Shown here piece by piece: positions 48,407 to 56,940 of a DNA stretch of 64,000 bases (its first letter is position 1; every line of letters begins with the position of its first letter). The position numbers were made by a program, and so were the translations under genes. The stretch lies in NCBI GenBank assembly GCA_041401985.1, contig JAWKTE010000003.1, positions 197,207 through 261,206 of the forward strand, read 5' to 3'. The notes below the pieces were generated by a model. That model was given only the letters and a program-made list of their open reading frames with translations, did no database searches and was not told the DNA's origin. The DNA comes from JACKHA01 sp041401985 (lineage in GTDB: Bacteria; Planctomycetota; Phycisphaerae; Phycisphaerales; UBA1924).

Positions 48407-49321
48407 CTATCCACCGCCAGCCTGTCGGATGGCTGTCCCGTCGGCGACGATCAGTCCCGCGCCCAGCCCCAAGCCTTGCCGCGGGCCGGACCACGTGCCG
48501 GCGCCGTCGGGCGTCGGCGAGCCCGCCGTCGGGTTCCGCGGGTCCCACTCCGTGCGGCACCGGACTTCGAGCATCCCGCCGGAGGCCCGCAGGCCAAGGA
48601 TGCGGACCCGCCGCCCGTCCGGCAGACGGATCGCGGGCTCCAAAGCGACGGCCGATCGCCCGAGGAACGCGTTCCAGAGCAGATCGGTGTCGGCCTGGCG
48701 ACGGATCGACGCCGGCACCATCTCGTCGGCCCGATCCTTCGCCGTGCTCAAGACCGCCCCGGCCGGCAGCGGCAGCGTGCCGATGCGGATGACCCGCGCG
48801 GGCAGCCACAGCGAGCCGTCCTCGCGGACCTCCGGCTCGACCTCGGCCGAGAGCACCCGGACCATGCCGCCCACTTCCAGTTCCACGCCCAGCCAGATCG
48901 TCCCGTTGCGGAAGTCGACCTGGAGTTGGCGGACCTCTTCGGGCCAGGTGGACAGGTCCTCGGCGCGTGTGAGCCAGGCGGGCAGGCGGGTGTTCAGCCA
49001 GGCGTTGGCGTCGCTGGCGCGGACGGTGAACCGCCACTCGTCGGATGCGATCGAGCCGCCCAGGGCGGGCGAGGGGCTTGCCTGGCGGTCCATGTGGAAC
49101 AGGGTCGTCAGGCCGTCCTCAACGTCGCGTGCGGCCACGAGCGTCTCGGGGTCCCGGACGTCCACGGCCCGCCACCACGCCGGGCTGCGACGCATCATCG
49201 CGGCGGCGGCGAACCCGCCCACGGTCAGCAGCGCGATCAGCAGCAGCATGGAGACCAGCGCGGCGCGGCGGACGCGACGCCACCGCCTCTTCCATCGCCG
49301 TCGTCGCCGCGCCCAGGCCAT
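48407..49321 (-). CDS. Membrane-anchored protein of unknown function
   Basis: A 304-residue protein with a strongly basic N-terminus (13 of the first 20 residues are Arg or Lys) and one helix near 22-44 (LVSMLLLIALLTVGGFAAAA). The outer part has WRFTVRASDANAWLNTRLPAWL and GTIWLGVELEVGG, a beta-rich pattern like a lipid- or ligand-binding fold. No known family was recognised. It lies 138 bases downstream of recR in the same direction. Confidence 0.68.
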   Translation of the reverse strand: MAWARRRRRWKRRWRRVRRAALVSMLLLIALLTVGGFAAAAMMRRSPAWWRAVDVRDPETLVAARDVEDGLTTLFHMDRQASPSPALGGSIASDEWRFTVRASDANAWLNTRLPAWLTRAEDLSTWPEEVRQLQVDFRNGTIWLGVELEVGGMVRVLSAEVEPEVREDGSLWLPARVIRIGTLPLPAGAVLSTAKDRADEMVPASIRRQADTDLLWNAFLGRSAVALEPAIRLPDGRRVRILGLRASGGMLEVRCRTEWDPRNPTAGSPTPDGAGTWSGPRQGLGLGAGLIVADGTAIRQAGGG

Positions 49322-49459
49322 GGCACGATGGTCCGTGTTCCCGGCCCGAGAATCAAGGCGCGAGCCGATCCGTCATCGGACGCGATCGGTCCACCGCAAG
49401 CGACAGTCGGGCCGACGCGGGCGGCGTGCCAAGGCCCGCGCCGCTCGCCCGTTCCGGGA

Positions 49460-50095
49460 TCAAAGCGGCTGGCGCCCCAGAATGGCATCCCCGAGCACGG
49501 CCTTGGACGCGTGCTCCAGCGTGCCGCCGGAGGGCAGGCCCCGGGCTAGTCGCGTGACGCGTACGCCGCGCTCGCGGAGGATCTCGGCGATGTACAAGGC
49601 GGTCCCATCACCCTCGACGGTCGGATTCAGGCCTAGGACAACCTCTTTGATTGGCGTCTTCTGGCCGAGGCGACCGTCCAGGCGTGCCAGCAGCGCGTCG
49701 ATGGTCAGAGCCTCGGGGCCGATGGCGTCGAGCGGTGCGATCCGCCCGAGTAGGACGTGGTACACGCCCTTGTACTGGGCGGTCTGCTCGAGGGCGATCA
49801 GGTCCTTGGGCTGCTCGACGACGAGCACGAGCGAGTGGTCGCGGTCCGGGCTGGCGCAGATCGCGCACGGATCGGTGTTGGTCAGGTTGAAGCAGCGGGC
49901 GCAGTGGCGGACGTGGTCCTTCACGTCGGCGACGGCCTTGGCCAGGGCCATCGCCTCTTCGCGGGGTGACTTGAGGATGTGGAACGCCATCCGCTCGGCC
50001 GAGCGCCGCCCGATGCCGGGCAGGCGGGCCAAGCCCTCGATCAGGCGATCGACCGGCTCGGGGTAGGCGAGGCCTCGCTTGGCGGGTGGGGGCAT
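49460..50095 (-). CDS. recR: Recombination protein RecR
   Basis: A 211-residue RecR, the RecF-pathway loading factor for RecA. Residues 15-42 form the helix-hairpin-helix (LIEGLARLPGIGRRSAERMAFHIL). The zinc ligands are C65, C68, C77 and C80. The Toprim domain has VVEQPKDLIALEQT, IKEVVLGLNPTVEGDGTALYI and the Walker-B-like end LARGLPSGGTLEHAS. Length is normal. It lies 44 bases after the PIN-TRAM gene. Confidence 0.96.
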   Translation of the reverse strand: MPPPAKRGLAYPEPVDRLIEGLARLPGIGRRSAERMAFHILKSPREEAMALAKAVADVKDHVRHCARCFNLTNTDPCAICASPDRDHSLVLVVEQPKDLIALEQTAQYKGVYHVLLGRIAPLDAIGPEALTIDALLARLDGRLGQKTPIKEVVLGLNPTVEGDGTALYIAEILRERGVRVTRLARGLPSGGTLEHASKAVLGDAILGRQPL

Positions 50096-50139
50096 GGGGG
50101 ATTGTTGACGAGCGCGGGTGCCGTGGCCGCGGGTTCGAA

Positions 50140-51531
50140 TCAGCGACGCGGGTTCCGCGCGGTCGGGCGCTGGCGGCCTCCCGGCCCGAGCGGGCTTCGC
50201 TTCGTCGACGAACGGGGTTCGGCCTCGGGTTCCGATTCCTCCGGGAGCGGCGGAAGCGGCAGGCGCGTCGCCTTGCCGGCGGAGGGATTGGCGTCGTCGA
50301 TCACAGAATCATGTTCGTCGGATTCATTGGAGGCTTCGGGCGTTGGCGAGCCGGAGCGGTCCAGCCGCGCGAACACCAGTTTGCCGGCGGTCGTCTGCAT
50401 CGACGTCGTGACCTCCGCGCCCACCTGCTGCCCGACGCGATCGGCCGCGCCTTCAACCACCACCATCGTCCCGTCTTCGAGATAGCCCACGCCCTGCCCG
50501 GCCTGCTCGCCCTCGCGCGTGATGGCGATGGTGATCCGGTCGCCCGCCGCCACCGGGGCCTTGAGCGCCACCGCCAGGTCGTTCAGGTTCAGCACCGGCA
50601 CGTTCTGGATCTCGGCCACACGGGCCAGGCCCAGGTCCACGGTCACCACCGTCGCCGGCATCTGCTGGGCCAGATCGACCAGCATCTGGTCCACGGCCTT
50701 GCCCGGCACGTGCGTCTCGTCGATCGACACGTCGAGCGACGCCATCCGCTGCAGGCGGGCGACGATCGCCAGGCCACGCCGCCCCTTGGCCCGCTTGAGG
50801 CGGTCGCCCGAGTCGGCCAGGGCGTGGAGTTCGTCGATCACGAACTGCGGGATCACCAGCGGGGCCTGGAGCGCGCCCGTCGCGGCCACATCGACGATCC
50901 GCGCGTCGATCATGATCGACGTGTCCAGCAGCATCGGGCGCACGCCGCGGATCTGCTTGGCGAACTCGACATACGGGATCACCAGTCGGAAGTCGTCCTG
51001 GGTCTGGAGCACGACCGCGATCGCCAGGTAGCACACGCAGATGCCGGCAAGCACCTTGATCGTGGCGACGACGCTCTCGGCCCGATTGAACTCCCAGAGG
51101 CGGGCCAGCAGATCGACGACCAGCCCCAGCGCGCCGGTCACCACCAGCCCGCCGATGATCGCGAAGAAGACGGCGAACAGCGTGGCGACCCGCTTGCGGG
51201 GGGTGAAGACGTCAACGGCGACGATGAGCGCGCCGATGATCACCGCCGCGATGATCGTCAGCGCGTAGTTCTCGGTCAGCGGCGAGCCCGCGCCCGTCTG
51301 GATGTTGTCCACGTTCAGGACCGCCAGCAGCGTGACGGTGATGAACAGGATGAAGAACCCGGCCCGAACGATCTTCAGAGCCAGGCTCTGGTTGGCGGAC
51401 CGTTCGCCCGACGCCGGCGGGGCGGCACGCCGGGTTCGACGCTGGTCGCCCGCACCGGGGTCGCCCGAGCGCCCCCCCTCGGCGCTGGGGTCGTCCGGTT
51501 TGGTCGGGTTGGTCGAGCGCTGGTCGGTCAC
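50140..51531 (-). CDS. PIN-TRAM membrane protein (YacL-like)
   Basis: The 463-residue protein has four helices in residues ~50-190, as in YacL. A PIN nuclease domain follows with LLDTSIMIDARIVDV, FVIDELHALAD, KRAKGRRGL and VTVDLGLARVAEIQNVPVLNLNDLA. The acidic residues of the catalytic set are present. A TRAM domain (GDRITIAITREGEQAGQGVG) is next. The C-terminal ~90 residues are disordered, with Pro/Glu/Ser. The role is a possible RNase at the membrane. It is the first gene of a minus-strand unit with recR. Confidence 0.86.
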   Translation of the reverse strand: MTDQRSTNPTKPDDPSAEGGRSGDPGAGDQRRTRRAAPPASGERSANQSLALKIVRAGFFILFITVTLLAVLNVDNIQTGAGSPLTENYALTIIAAVIIGALIVAVDVFTPRKRVATLFAVFFAIIGGLVVTGALGLVVDLLARLWEFNRAESVVATIKVLAGICVCYLAIAVVLQTQDDFRLVIPYVEFAKQIRGVRPMLLDTSIMIDARIVDVAATGALQAPLVIPQFVIDELHALADSGDRLKRAKGRRGLAIVARLQRMASLDVSIDETHVPGKAVDQMLVDLAQQMPATVVTVDLGLARVAEIQNVPVLNLNDLAVALKAPVAAGDRITIAITREGEQAGQGVGYLEDGTMVVVEGAADRVGQQVGAEVTTSMQTTAGKLVFARLDRSGSPTPEASNESDEHDSVIDDANPSAGKATRLPLPPLPEESEPEAEPRSSTKRSPLGPGGRQRPTARNPRR

Positions 51532-51861
51532 TCGGGTAGTTTACGGTGCGGCAGGGGCGTAGGATCCGGGCCTTGCCCGCGCCGCGGGCGGATGGACTCG
51601 CGTGGGTTGGCGGCCGGGCCTCGCACGGTCGGTGCGTGAACCTGGTCAGGGCTTGACCGCAGCAGCCATAAGCGTGGCCGGTCGGGGCGGGATCACTCGG
51701 CCGCCAACCCTCTCGAGTCGTCGCTCGCGGCGTGTGACGGGACGTTCAGCCTGGGACCGACCAGGGGCCGCGTCGGAGGCCGAACCGCCATCTGGTCCGG
51801 GACCGACCGCGGCGGTCGCGCCGCCTGCCGAGCCGCGGGCGGTTTGCTACGCTCAGCCCCG
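51532..51861. other. Divergent gene-free region (330 bases)
   Basis: It lies between the PIN-TRAM gene (minus) and the sugar permease gene (plus). It is GC-rich; no convincing -35/-10 pair, repeat or stem was seen. A TACGCT at 51848-51853 is -10-like but has no partner. It must hold at least one promoter. Confidence 0.4.
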
Positions 51862-53172
51862 ATGGCCATAGTGGAACCACCAACCAGCGACGCGGCCAGC
51901 CCGGATGCGCCGTCGCCGGGCACGCCCGCCCGCGCGTGGTGGCGCCACCTGTTCGGGGCGCAGGAGTCGGGCCTGCTGCTGGTCATCCTGCTCATGATGG
52001 CCGCCCTGACGATCTTCGGCGGCTCCAAACCGCTGCGCGAGGCGGTCGCGCTCGGCGAGGGCGACTCGTTCCGGGCCACGCTGCTCGACTCGACCGACGG
52101 GCGCGAGCGGTACGAGGTCGTCATCGTCCGGGCCGACGGCTCCGAGGACGCCCGCTCGAGCACCTCGCGCCCGCGCGAGGGCGAGAGCGCCGGCGCCCGC
52201 GTCGTGTTCGTCACGCGCGACGTCAACGCCTTTCTCGACCCGGCCAATCTGGCCCTGGTCGCCCGCAGCGCCTCGTTCATCGCCGTGATGGCCGTCGGCA
52301 TGACCGGCGTGATCATCCTCGGCGGGATCGACCTGTCGGTGGGCAGCATCTACGCCGTGGCGGCGATCGTCGGGGCCATGCTGCTCCAGTCGATGCAGGG
52401 CACGCAGGAGGTGCCCGGCGGCGAGTGGTCGGGCTGGTGGGCGAACCAGCCGGCGATCATCGTCGCCCCGCTCGGACTGCTTGTCTGCTGCGCCGTCGGC
52501 GGCCTGTGCGGCCTGGCCAACGGCGCGATGGTCGTCGGCCTGCGCGTCCACCCGTTCGTCATCACGCTGGGCATGATGGCCGCCCTCCGCGGCGTGACCA
52601 TCATCCTGCCCAAGGAGATCCTGAGCGAGCAGTCCGTCGGCGGGTTCCCGCCCTCGTTCGTCGGCGGGTTCTTCCGGGCCGATGTGCTGGGCGTGCAGCC
52701 GGTGCCGATCCTGTTCATGATCGCGGTCGGCGTGCTCGGGTGGTTCGTGCTGTCGCGGACCGTCTTCGGGAGGCGCACCTACGCGGTCGGAGGCAACGAG
52801 ACCGCGGCCCGGTACGCCGGCGTGCCCGTCGGCGGCGTCAAGGTTCTGGTCTACACCATCATGGGCGTGCTGGCGGGTCTGGCGGGGGCGATGTACATCG
52901 GCTTCTACGGCGCGGCCACGACCGACGCGGGCGGCGGGTACGAACTCCGCGTGATCGCCGCGACCGTCATCGGCGGGGCGTCGCTGGCCGGCGGGCGGGG
53001 CACGGCGGTGGGGGCGGTGCTCGGGGCCATCCTCGTGCAACTGATCGAGTCGGGCATGATCATCCTGAAGATCGACCAGGATTACAATCAGATCGTGATG
53101 GGGGCGGCGATCATCGTCGCCGTCGTCGTCGACCAGGCCAAGAGCGGGCTGTCGCGCGGGCGGAAGCACTGA
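51862..53172 (+). CDS. Sugar ABC transporter permease (RbsC-type) with periplasmic insertion
   Basis: The 436-residue protein is ~110 longer than usual RbsC (~320). The typical motifs are present: AVMAVGMTGVIILGGIDLSVGS, the middle GLANGAMVVGLRVHPFVITLGMMAALRG, NETAARYAGVPVGGVKV and ATVIGGASLAGGRGTAVGAVLG. The excess is an N-terminal Pro/Ala stretch and a beta-rich hydrophilic segment of ~75 residues between helix 1 and helix 2 (GDSFRATLLDSTDGRERYEV, VIVRADGSEDAR), predicted outside the membrane. The ATG at 51862 was preferred to a TTG at 51844. It starts the operon permease-binding protein-ATPase. Confidence 0.88.
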   Translation: MAIVEPPTSDAASPDAPSPGTPARAWWRHLFGAQESGLLLVILLMMAALTIFGGSKPLREAVALGEGDSFRATLLDSTDGRERYEVVIVRADGSEDARSSTSRPREGESAGARVVFVTRDVNAFLDPANLALVARSASFIAVMAVGMTGVIILGGIDLSVGSIYAVAAIVGAMLLQSMQGTQEVPGGEWSGWWANQPAIIVAPLGLLVCCAVGGLCGLANGAMVVGLRVHPFVITLGMMAALRGVTIILPKEILSEQSVGGFPPSFVGGFFRADVLGVQPVPILFMIAVGVLGWFVLSRTVFGRRTYAVGGNETAARYAGVPVGGVKVLVYTIMGVLAGLAGAMYIGFYGAATTDAGGGYELRVIAATVIGGASLAGGRGTAVGAVLGAILVQLIESGMIILKIDQDYNQIVMGAAIIVAVVVDQAKSGLSRGRKH

Positions 53173-53234
53173 GGCAGCCTTGGCGCGGCGGTCCATCGAG
53201 AACAGGCAAGCACCGTTTCGGCAAGGGAGCGAGC

Positions 53235-54284
53235 ATGAACATCGGCAGTTGGGATCGGCGTCGCGTGCTGGGGCTCGGGCTCGTCGGCGTGGCCGCGGCC
53301 ATGCTCACCGCGTGCGGGAACAACTCCGGCGGCGGTGGCGGGAACAACGCCGGCGGCAACGGCGCCCGCCCGCGCTACCAGATCGGCGTGATCGCCAAGA
53401 GCAGCAGCAACGCGGTCTTCCAGGCCGCACGCCGGGGCGCCGAAGACGCGGCCCGCGACCTTGGCCAGCAGATGGGCTGCGACGTCGAGATCATCTGGCG
53501 CACGCCCAACACCGAGGACGCCCAGAAGCAGGCCGAGTTCATCGACAACCTGGCCAGCCAGGGCGTCGACGGCATCGCGATCTCCTGCACCGACGCCAAC
53601 ATCCTGACGCCCACGATCGACTCGGCCGTCGACCAGGGCGTGACCGTCGTGACCTTCGACTCCGACGCGGCCGGCAGCCGGCGGATGTGCTACTACGGCG
53701 TGGACGACTACACCGCCGGGCGGACTGTCATGCAACTGCTCGCCGAGCGCATGGGCGGCGAGGGCGTGGTCGCGGTGCTGGCCGGCAACCAGGCCGCCCC
53801 GAACCTGCAAGCCCGCGTGCGGGGTGTGCAAGAGGAAGCGGCCGAGCACGACGGCATCCAGATCCTGAGCGTGTACTACCACGTCGAGACCCCGGACGGC
53901 GCGGTGCAGCAGATGCAGCAGGTCCAGACCGCCAACCCGCAGATCACCGGCTGGGCCCTGGTCGGCGGCTGGCCGCTCTATACCGACAGCGCGCTCGACG
54001 GCATCCACGAGAACGCCGCGATCGTCTCCATGGACCCGCTGGAACTCCCGCTCAACTACATGATCAGCGGGCAGGTCGATGCCCTGGTCGGCCAGCCGTA
54101 TTACGACTGGGGCTACGAGTCGGTCCGCCTGATCCTGAACAAGGTCCACAACAACCAGAACCCGCCGCAGGAACTGATCACCGTCGAGCCGGACGTGGTC
54201 GCCACGATCGAGGAGGCCGAGGCCCTCAAGGGTCGCTGGAGCCGCTGGCTCTCCGGCCAGGCGTCCGAGGGCGGCGGCGAGTAA
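53235..54284 (+). CDS. Sugar ABC transporter substrate-binding lipoprotein (RbsB-type)
   Basis: A 349-residue type I periplasmic binding protein. The lipobox is LTAC with the lipid Cys at 27; the preceding DRRRVLGLG is Tat-like (a tatA gene lies 1.8 kb on). A Gly/Asn-rich linker follows. The core has QIGVIAKSSSNAVFQAARRGAEDAA, LASQGVDGIAISCTDANILTP, VVTFDSDAAGSRRM and GYESVRLIL. The SD is AAGGGAGCGAGC before the ATG. Ligand identity is unknown; the family binds ribose, xylose, galactose and other sugars. Confidence 0.88.
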   Translation: MNIGSWDRRRVLGLGLVGVAAAMLTACGNNSGGGGGNNAGGNGARPRYQIGVIAKSSSNAVFQAARRGAEDAARDLGQQMGCDVEIIWRTPNTEDAQKQAEFIDNLASQGVDGIAISCTDANILTPTIDSAVDQGVTVVTFDSDAAGSRRMCYYGVDDYTAGRTVMQLLAERMGGEGVVAVLAGNQAAPNLQARVRGVQEEAAEHDGIQILSVYYHVETPDGAVQQMQQVQTANPQITGWALVGGWPLYTDSALDGIHENAAIVSMDPLELPLNYMISGQVDALVGQPYYDWGYESVRLILNKVHNNQNPPQELITVEPDVVATIEEAEALKGRWSRWLSGQASEGGGE

Positions 54285-54291
54285 GGCGAGC

Positions 54292-55944
54292 GTGCCCGAA
54301 TCGCAGGCCAAACCCGGGGCGTTTCTCCTGGTCGAGAACGTCTCCAAGCGCTTCGGCGTCACGCGGGCGCTCACGGATGTCTCGTGCTCGTTCGAGGCCG
54401 GCGAGGTCCACGCCCTGATGGGCGAGAACGGCGCGGGCAAGAGCACGCTCGGCAAGGCCATCGCCGGGCTGCACAAGCCGGACACCGGGCGGATCGTGCT
54501 CGACGGGCGCGAACTCCGCCCCGGCTCGCTCGACGACGCCTTTGCGCACGGCGTGCGGATTGTGCACCAGGAACTGGCCCAGTGCCCGAACCTGAGCGTC
54601 GCCGAGAATCTGTGCCTGCACGACATGCCGCGTTCGGCGCTGGGCACCGTGGACTTCCGGGCCATGGCCGACCGGGCCGCGGCCATCGTGCGACGCCTCG
54701 ACCCGACCATCGACGTGACCGCCCCGCTGGGCGCGTTGGCCCCGGGGCGTCGCCAGATCTGCCAGATCGCCGCGGCCCTGGACGAGGGGGCCGCGACGCA
54801 CAAGGGCGCGTCCAAGCCGCGGGTCATCGTGTTCGACGAGCCAACGAGTTCGCTGTCGGTCTCCGAGGCCGACCGCCTGCTGTCGATCGTCCGCCAGATC
54901 GCGGGCGATGGGATCACGGTGATCTACGTCTCGCACCGGATGGGCGAGATCTTCCAGGCGTGCGACCGGGTCACGGTGCTGCGCGACGGGCGGTTCGTCG
55001 CGACGACGCCGATCAAGCAGATCGACGAGGCGGGGCTGGTCGAGCAGATGCTCGGGCGCCGGCTCGGCGGCGGCGGAGAGGCCGCGGCGATCAAGGAGAT
55101 GTCGGGCGAGGAGCCGGACGGGGACGACGAGACGCCATCACCCTCGTTGCCAATCCGACCGGTCGCTTCGGCCGACGGTTTGCAGCCGATCCTCCGCGTC
55201 GAGCGCCTCTCCTCGCCAGGCCGGATCAGCGGCGTCTGGCTCGAGGTCCGTCCCGGCGAGATCGTCGGCATCGGCGGGCTGGTCGGCGCAGGGCGGAGCG
55301 AGGTGCTCGACGCGATCTTTGGCGTCGACCATCGGGCGTCGGGCGTTGTGGCCATCGGGGGCCAGACGATCCCGCGCGGCCAGCCTCGGGCCATGATCCG
55401 CGCAGGCGTCGGCTACGTGCCCGAGGACCGGCGTCTCCAGGGCCTGTTCTTCCAACTCGGCATCGGCGAGAACATCGTCGTCCCGTTCATGAAGCGCGTC
55501 GCCGGGGCGATGGGCGTCCGGCGCTTCGGGGCCGAGCGAACGCTGGTCGCCCAGCGGATGGGCGAGTTCCGGGTCAAGGCCGCCTCGCCACGCTCGCTGC
55601 CGGGCGAACTCTCCGGCGGGAACCAGCAGAAACTCCTGATCGCCCGCTGGCTCGGGCCCCAGACCAGAGTCCTGCTGCTCGACGAGCCGACCCGCGGCAT
55701 CGACGTGGGCACCAAGGCCGAGGTCTACCGCCTCATCCGGGCCGCCGCGGATCGGGGCCTGGCGGTGCTGCTGGTCTCCAGCGAGATGCCCGAACTGCTG
55801 GCCCTGTCGCACCGGGTGCTCGTGATGGCCGAGGGGCGGATCACCGGAACACTCGAGGGCGAGGCGATGACCCAGACCGGGGTGCTGACCCTGGCAACTC
55901 GCGAGGCGACGCGGCAGTCCAAGCGGGGTGGGGCCGCCGCGTGA
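54292..55944 (+). CDS. Sugar ABC transporter double ATPase (RbsA-type)
   Basis: A 550-residue protein with two nucleotide-binding domains. The first has GENGAGKST (near 43-51), VRIVHQELAQCPNLSVAEN and Walker B VIVFDEPTSSLS. The second starts GIGGLVGAGRSEVLDAIFG, the degenerate P-loop normal for this family, with LSGGNQQKLLIARWL and LLLDEPTRGIDVG. It starts at a GTG seven bases after the lipoprotein stop (AAGGCGAG). It completes the operon. An acidic linker (EEPDGDDETP) separates the halves. Confidence 0.93.
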   Translation: MPESQAKPGAFLLVENVSKRFGVTRALTDVSCSFEAGEVHALMGENGAGKSTLGKAIAGLHKPDTGRIVLDGRELRPGSLDDAFAHGVRIVHQELAQCPNLSVAENLCLHDMPRSALGTVDFRAMADRAAAIVRRLDPTIDVTAPLGALAPGRRQICQIAAALDEGAATHKGASKPRVIVFDEPTSSLSVSEADRLLSIVRQIAGDGITVIYVSHRMGEIFQACDRVTVLRDGRFVATTPIKQIDEAGLVEQMLGRRLGGGGEAAAIKEMSGEEPDGDDETPSPSLPIRPVASADGLQPILRVERLSSPGRISGVWLEVRPGEIVGIGGLVGAGRSEVLDAIFGVDHRASGVVAIGGQTIPRGQPRAMIRAGVGYVPEDRRLQGLFFQLGIGENIVVPFMKRVAGAMGVRRFGAERTLVAQRMGEFRVKAASPRSLPGELSGGNQQKLLIARWLGPQTRVLLLDEPTRGIDVGTKAEVYRLIRAAADRGLAVLLVSSEMPELLALSHRVLVMAEGRITGTLEGEAMTQTGVLTLATREATRQSKRGGAAA

Positions 55945-56023
55945 GTCCCTTGATCGGGTGAGCGGCGCGATCGGTCCCTCCGCCCGCCGGGATCGCGCGG
56001 CCGCGGCACTCTCGGGGCAATCG

Positions 56024-56052
56024 TTGACCCGACCCCCGCGTTCCCCTTCAAT
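56024..56052 (+). promoter_or_regulatory. Putative sigma-70 promoter
   Basis: TTGACC (56024-56029), a 17-base spacer and TTCAAT (56047-56052), ~40 bases before the tatA ATG. It is one of the best -35/-10 pairs in the window. Confidence 0.5.
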
Positions 56053-56094
56053 ACTGGTTGACGGGCGGGGCCACGCCCGCCGTCTGGAGCCCGC

Positions 56095-56427
56095 ATGATC
56101 CTGCCCACGCTCGCCATCCAGCCGCCCGGCCCGCTCGAGTGGGGCATCATCCTCCTGATCGCCCTGCTGCTCTTCGGGCGACGCCTGCCCGAGGTCGGCA
56201 AGAGCCTGGGCAAGGGCATCGTCGAGTTCCGGCGCGGCCTCAAGGGCGTCACCGACGAGATCGAGGACGAGTCCAACAAGCCGTCCCCCCCGGCGTCCCG
56301 CCCCTCCGCGGCCCGACCGCCCCTGACCGGCGGCGAGGACCCCCGCGTCGCCCACGGCTCCAACCCCGAGCCGTCTCAGAGCGAGCCGCAGCGCGACGTC
56401 GTCGGCGAGCGCCCGAACGGGGCGTGA
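56095..56427 (+). CDS. tatA: Twin-arginine translocase protein TatA/B/E family
   Basis: A 110-residue protein: LEWGIILLIALLLFGRRLPEVGKSLGKGIVEFRRGLKG is the TatA helix, FG hinge and amphipathic helix. A Pro/Ser-rich C-terminal tail follows. Homo-oligomers form the pore for folded Tat substrates. The gene is separate from any TatC, which is not in the window. It is convergent with the Cys-cluster gene, twelve bases between stops. Confidence 0.9.
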   Translation: MILPTLAIQPPGPLEWGIILLIALLLFGRRLPEVGKSLGKGIVEFRRGLKGVTDEIEDESNKPSPPASRPSAARPPLTGGEDPRVAHGSNPEPSQSEPQRDVVGERPNGA

Positions 56428-56439
56428 GGCACGTGCCCG

Positions 56440-56940
56440 CTACGCGTCGCGGTCCCGGTCCCGGATCGTTCGGATCTGCAAGGGCGTGTACTGCGTGCCG
56501 TGCCCCATGCCGGGGCACGTCCGGCGGGCCTGCTCCCACTGTCGCTTCGACCGCAGGTTGATCTCCCAGAACGGCCACGTGCGGCACTGGGCGGGGCGGT
56601 CCTCGTAGATCCCGCAGATCGCCTTGCCGGGCATCGACTGCCGATCCAGGAACACGCAGTCCAGCCCGTTCTGGCCCGGCACCTCGCGGAGCGACCGCCC
56701 GGCCGGCGTCGCGTGCGTGTACCCGTCCATGAACGACTCGAGCGAGATATCCAGGCGGGCCGCGATCGCGGCTGCCTCATCCTCCGTGAACGACACATAC
56801 CCCGGCGGCCCGGAGCAGCAGTTGCCGCACATGGTGCAGGAGAACCGCAGGCCGGGCTTGCCCGACTCGGCATCCGCGGCGTCGAACCACTCCGGCCCGC
56901 TGCCCGGCGCATCGCCCCGCTCGCGACGATCGCGGCTCAT
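56440..56940 (-). CDS. YkgJ-type Cys-cluster (metal-binding) protein
   Basis: A 166-residue protein with the CxxCxxCC motif at C35-T-M-C-G-N-C-C42. SPPGYVSFTEDEAAAIA follows (as SGPPGYV), and later CVFLDRQ, CGIYEDRPAQCRTWPFWE and RTCPGM, which supply four more Cys. This is the UPF0153/YkgJ family, thought to bind iron or zinc. The gene overlaps the preceding SpoIIE-type gene by ATGA (56937-56940), so the two are translated together. Confidence 0.85.
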   Translation of the reverse strand: MSRDRRERGDAPGSGPEWFDAADAESGKPGLRFSCTMCGNCCSGPPGYVSFTEDEAAAIAARLDISLESFMDGYTHATPAGRSLREVPGQNGLDCVFLDRQSMPGKAICGIYEDRPAQCRTWPFWEINLRSKRQWEQARRTCPGMGHGTQYTPLQIRTIRDRDRDA

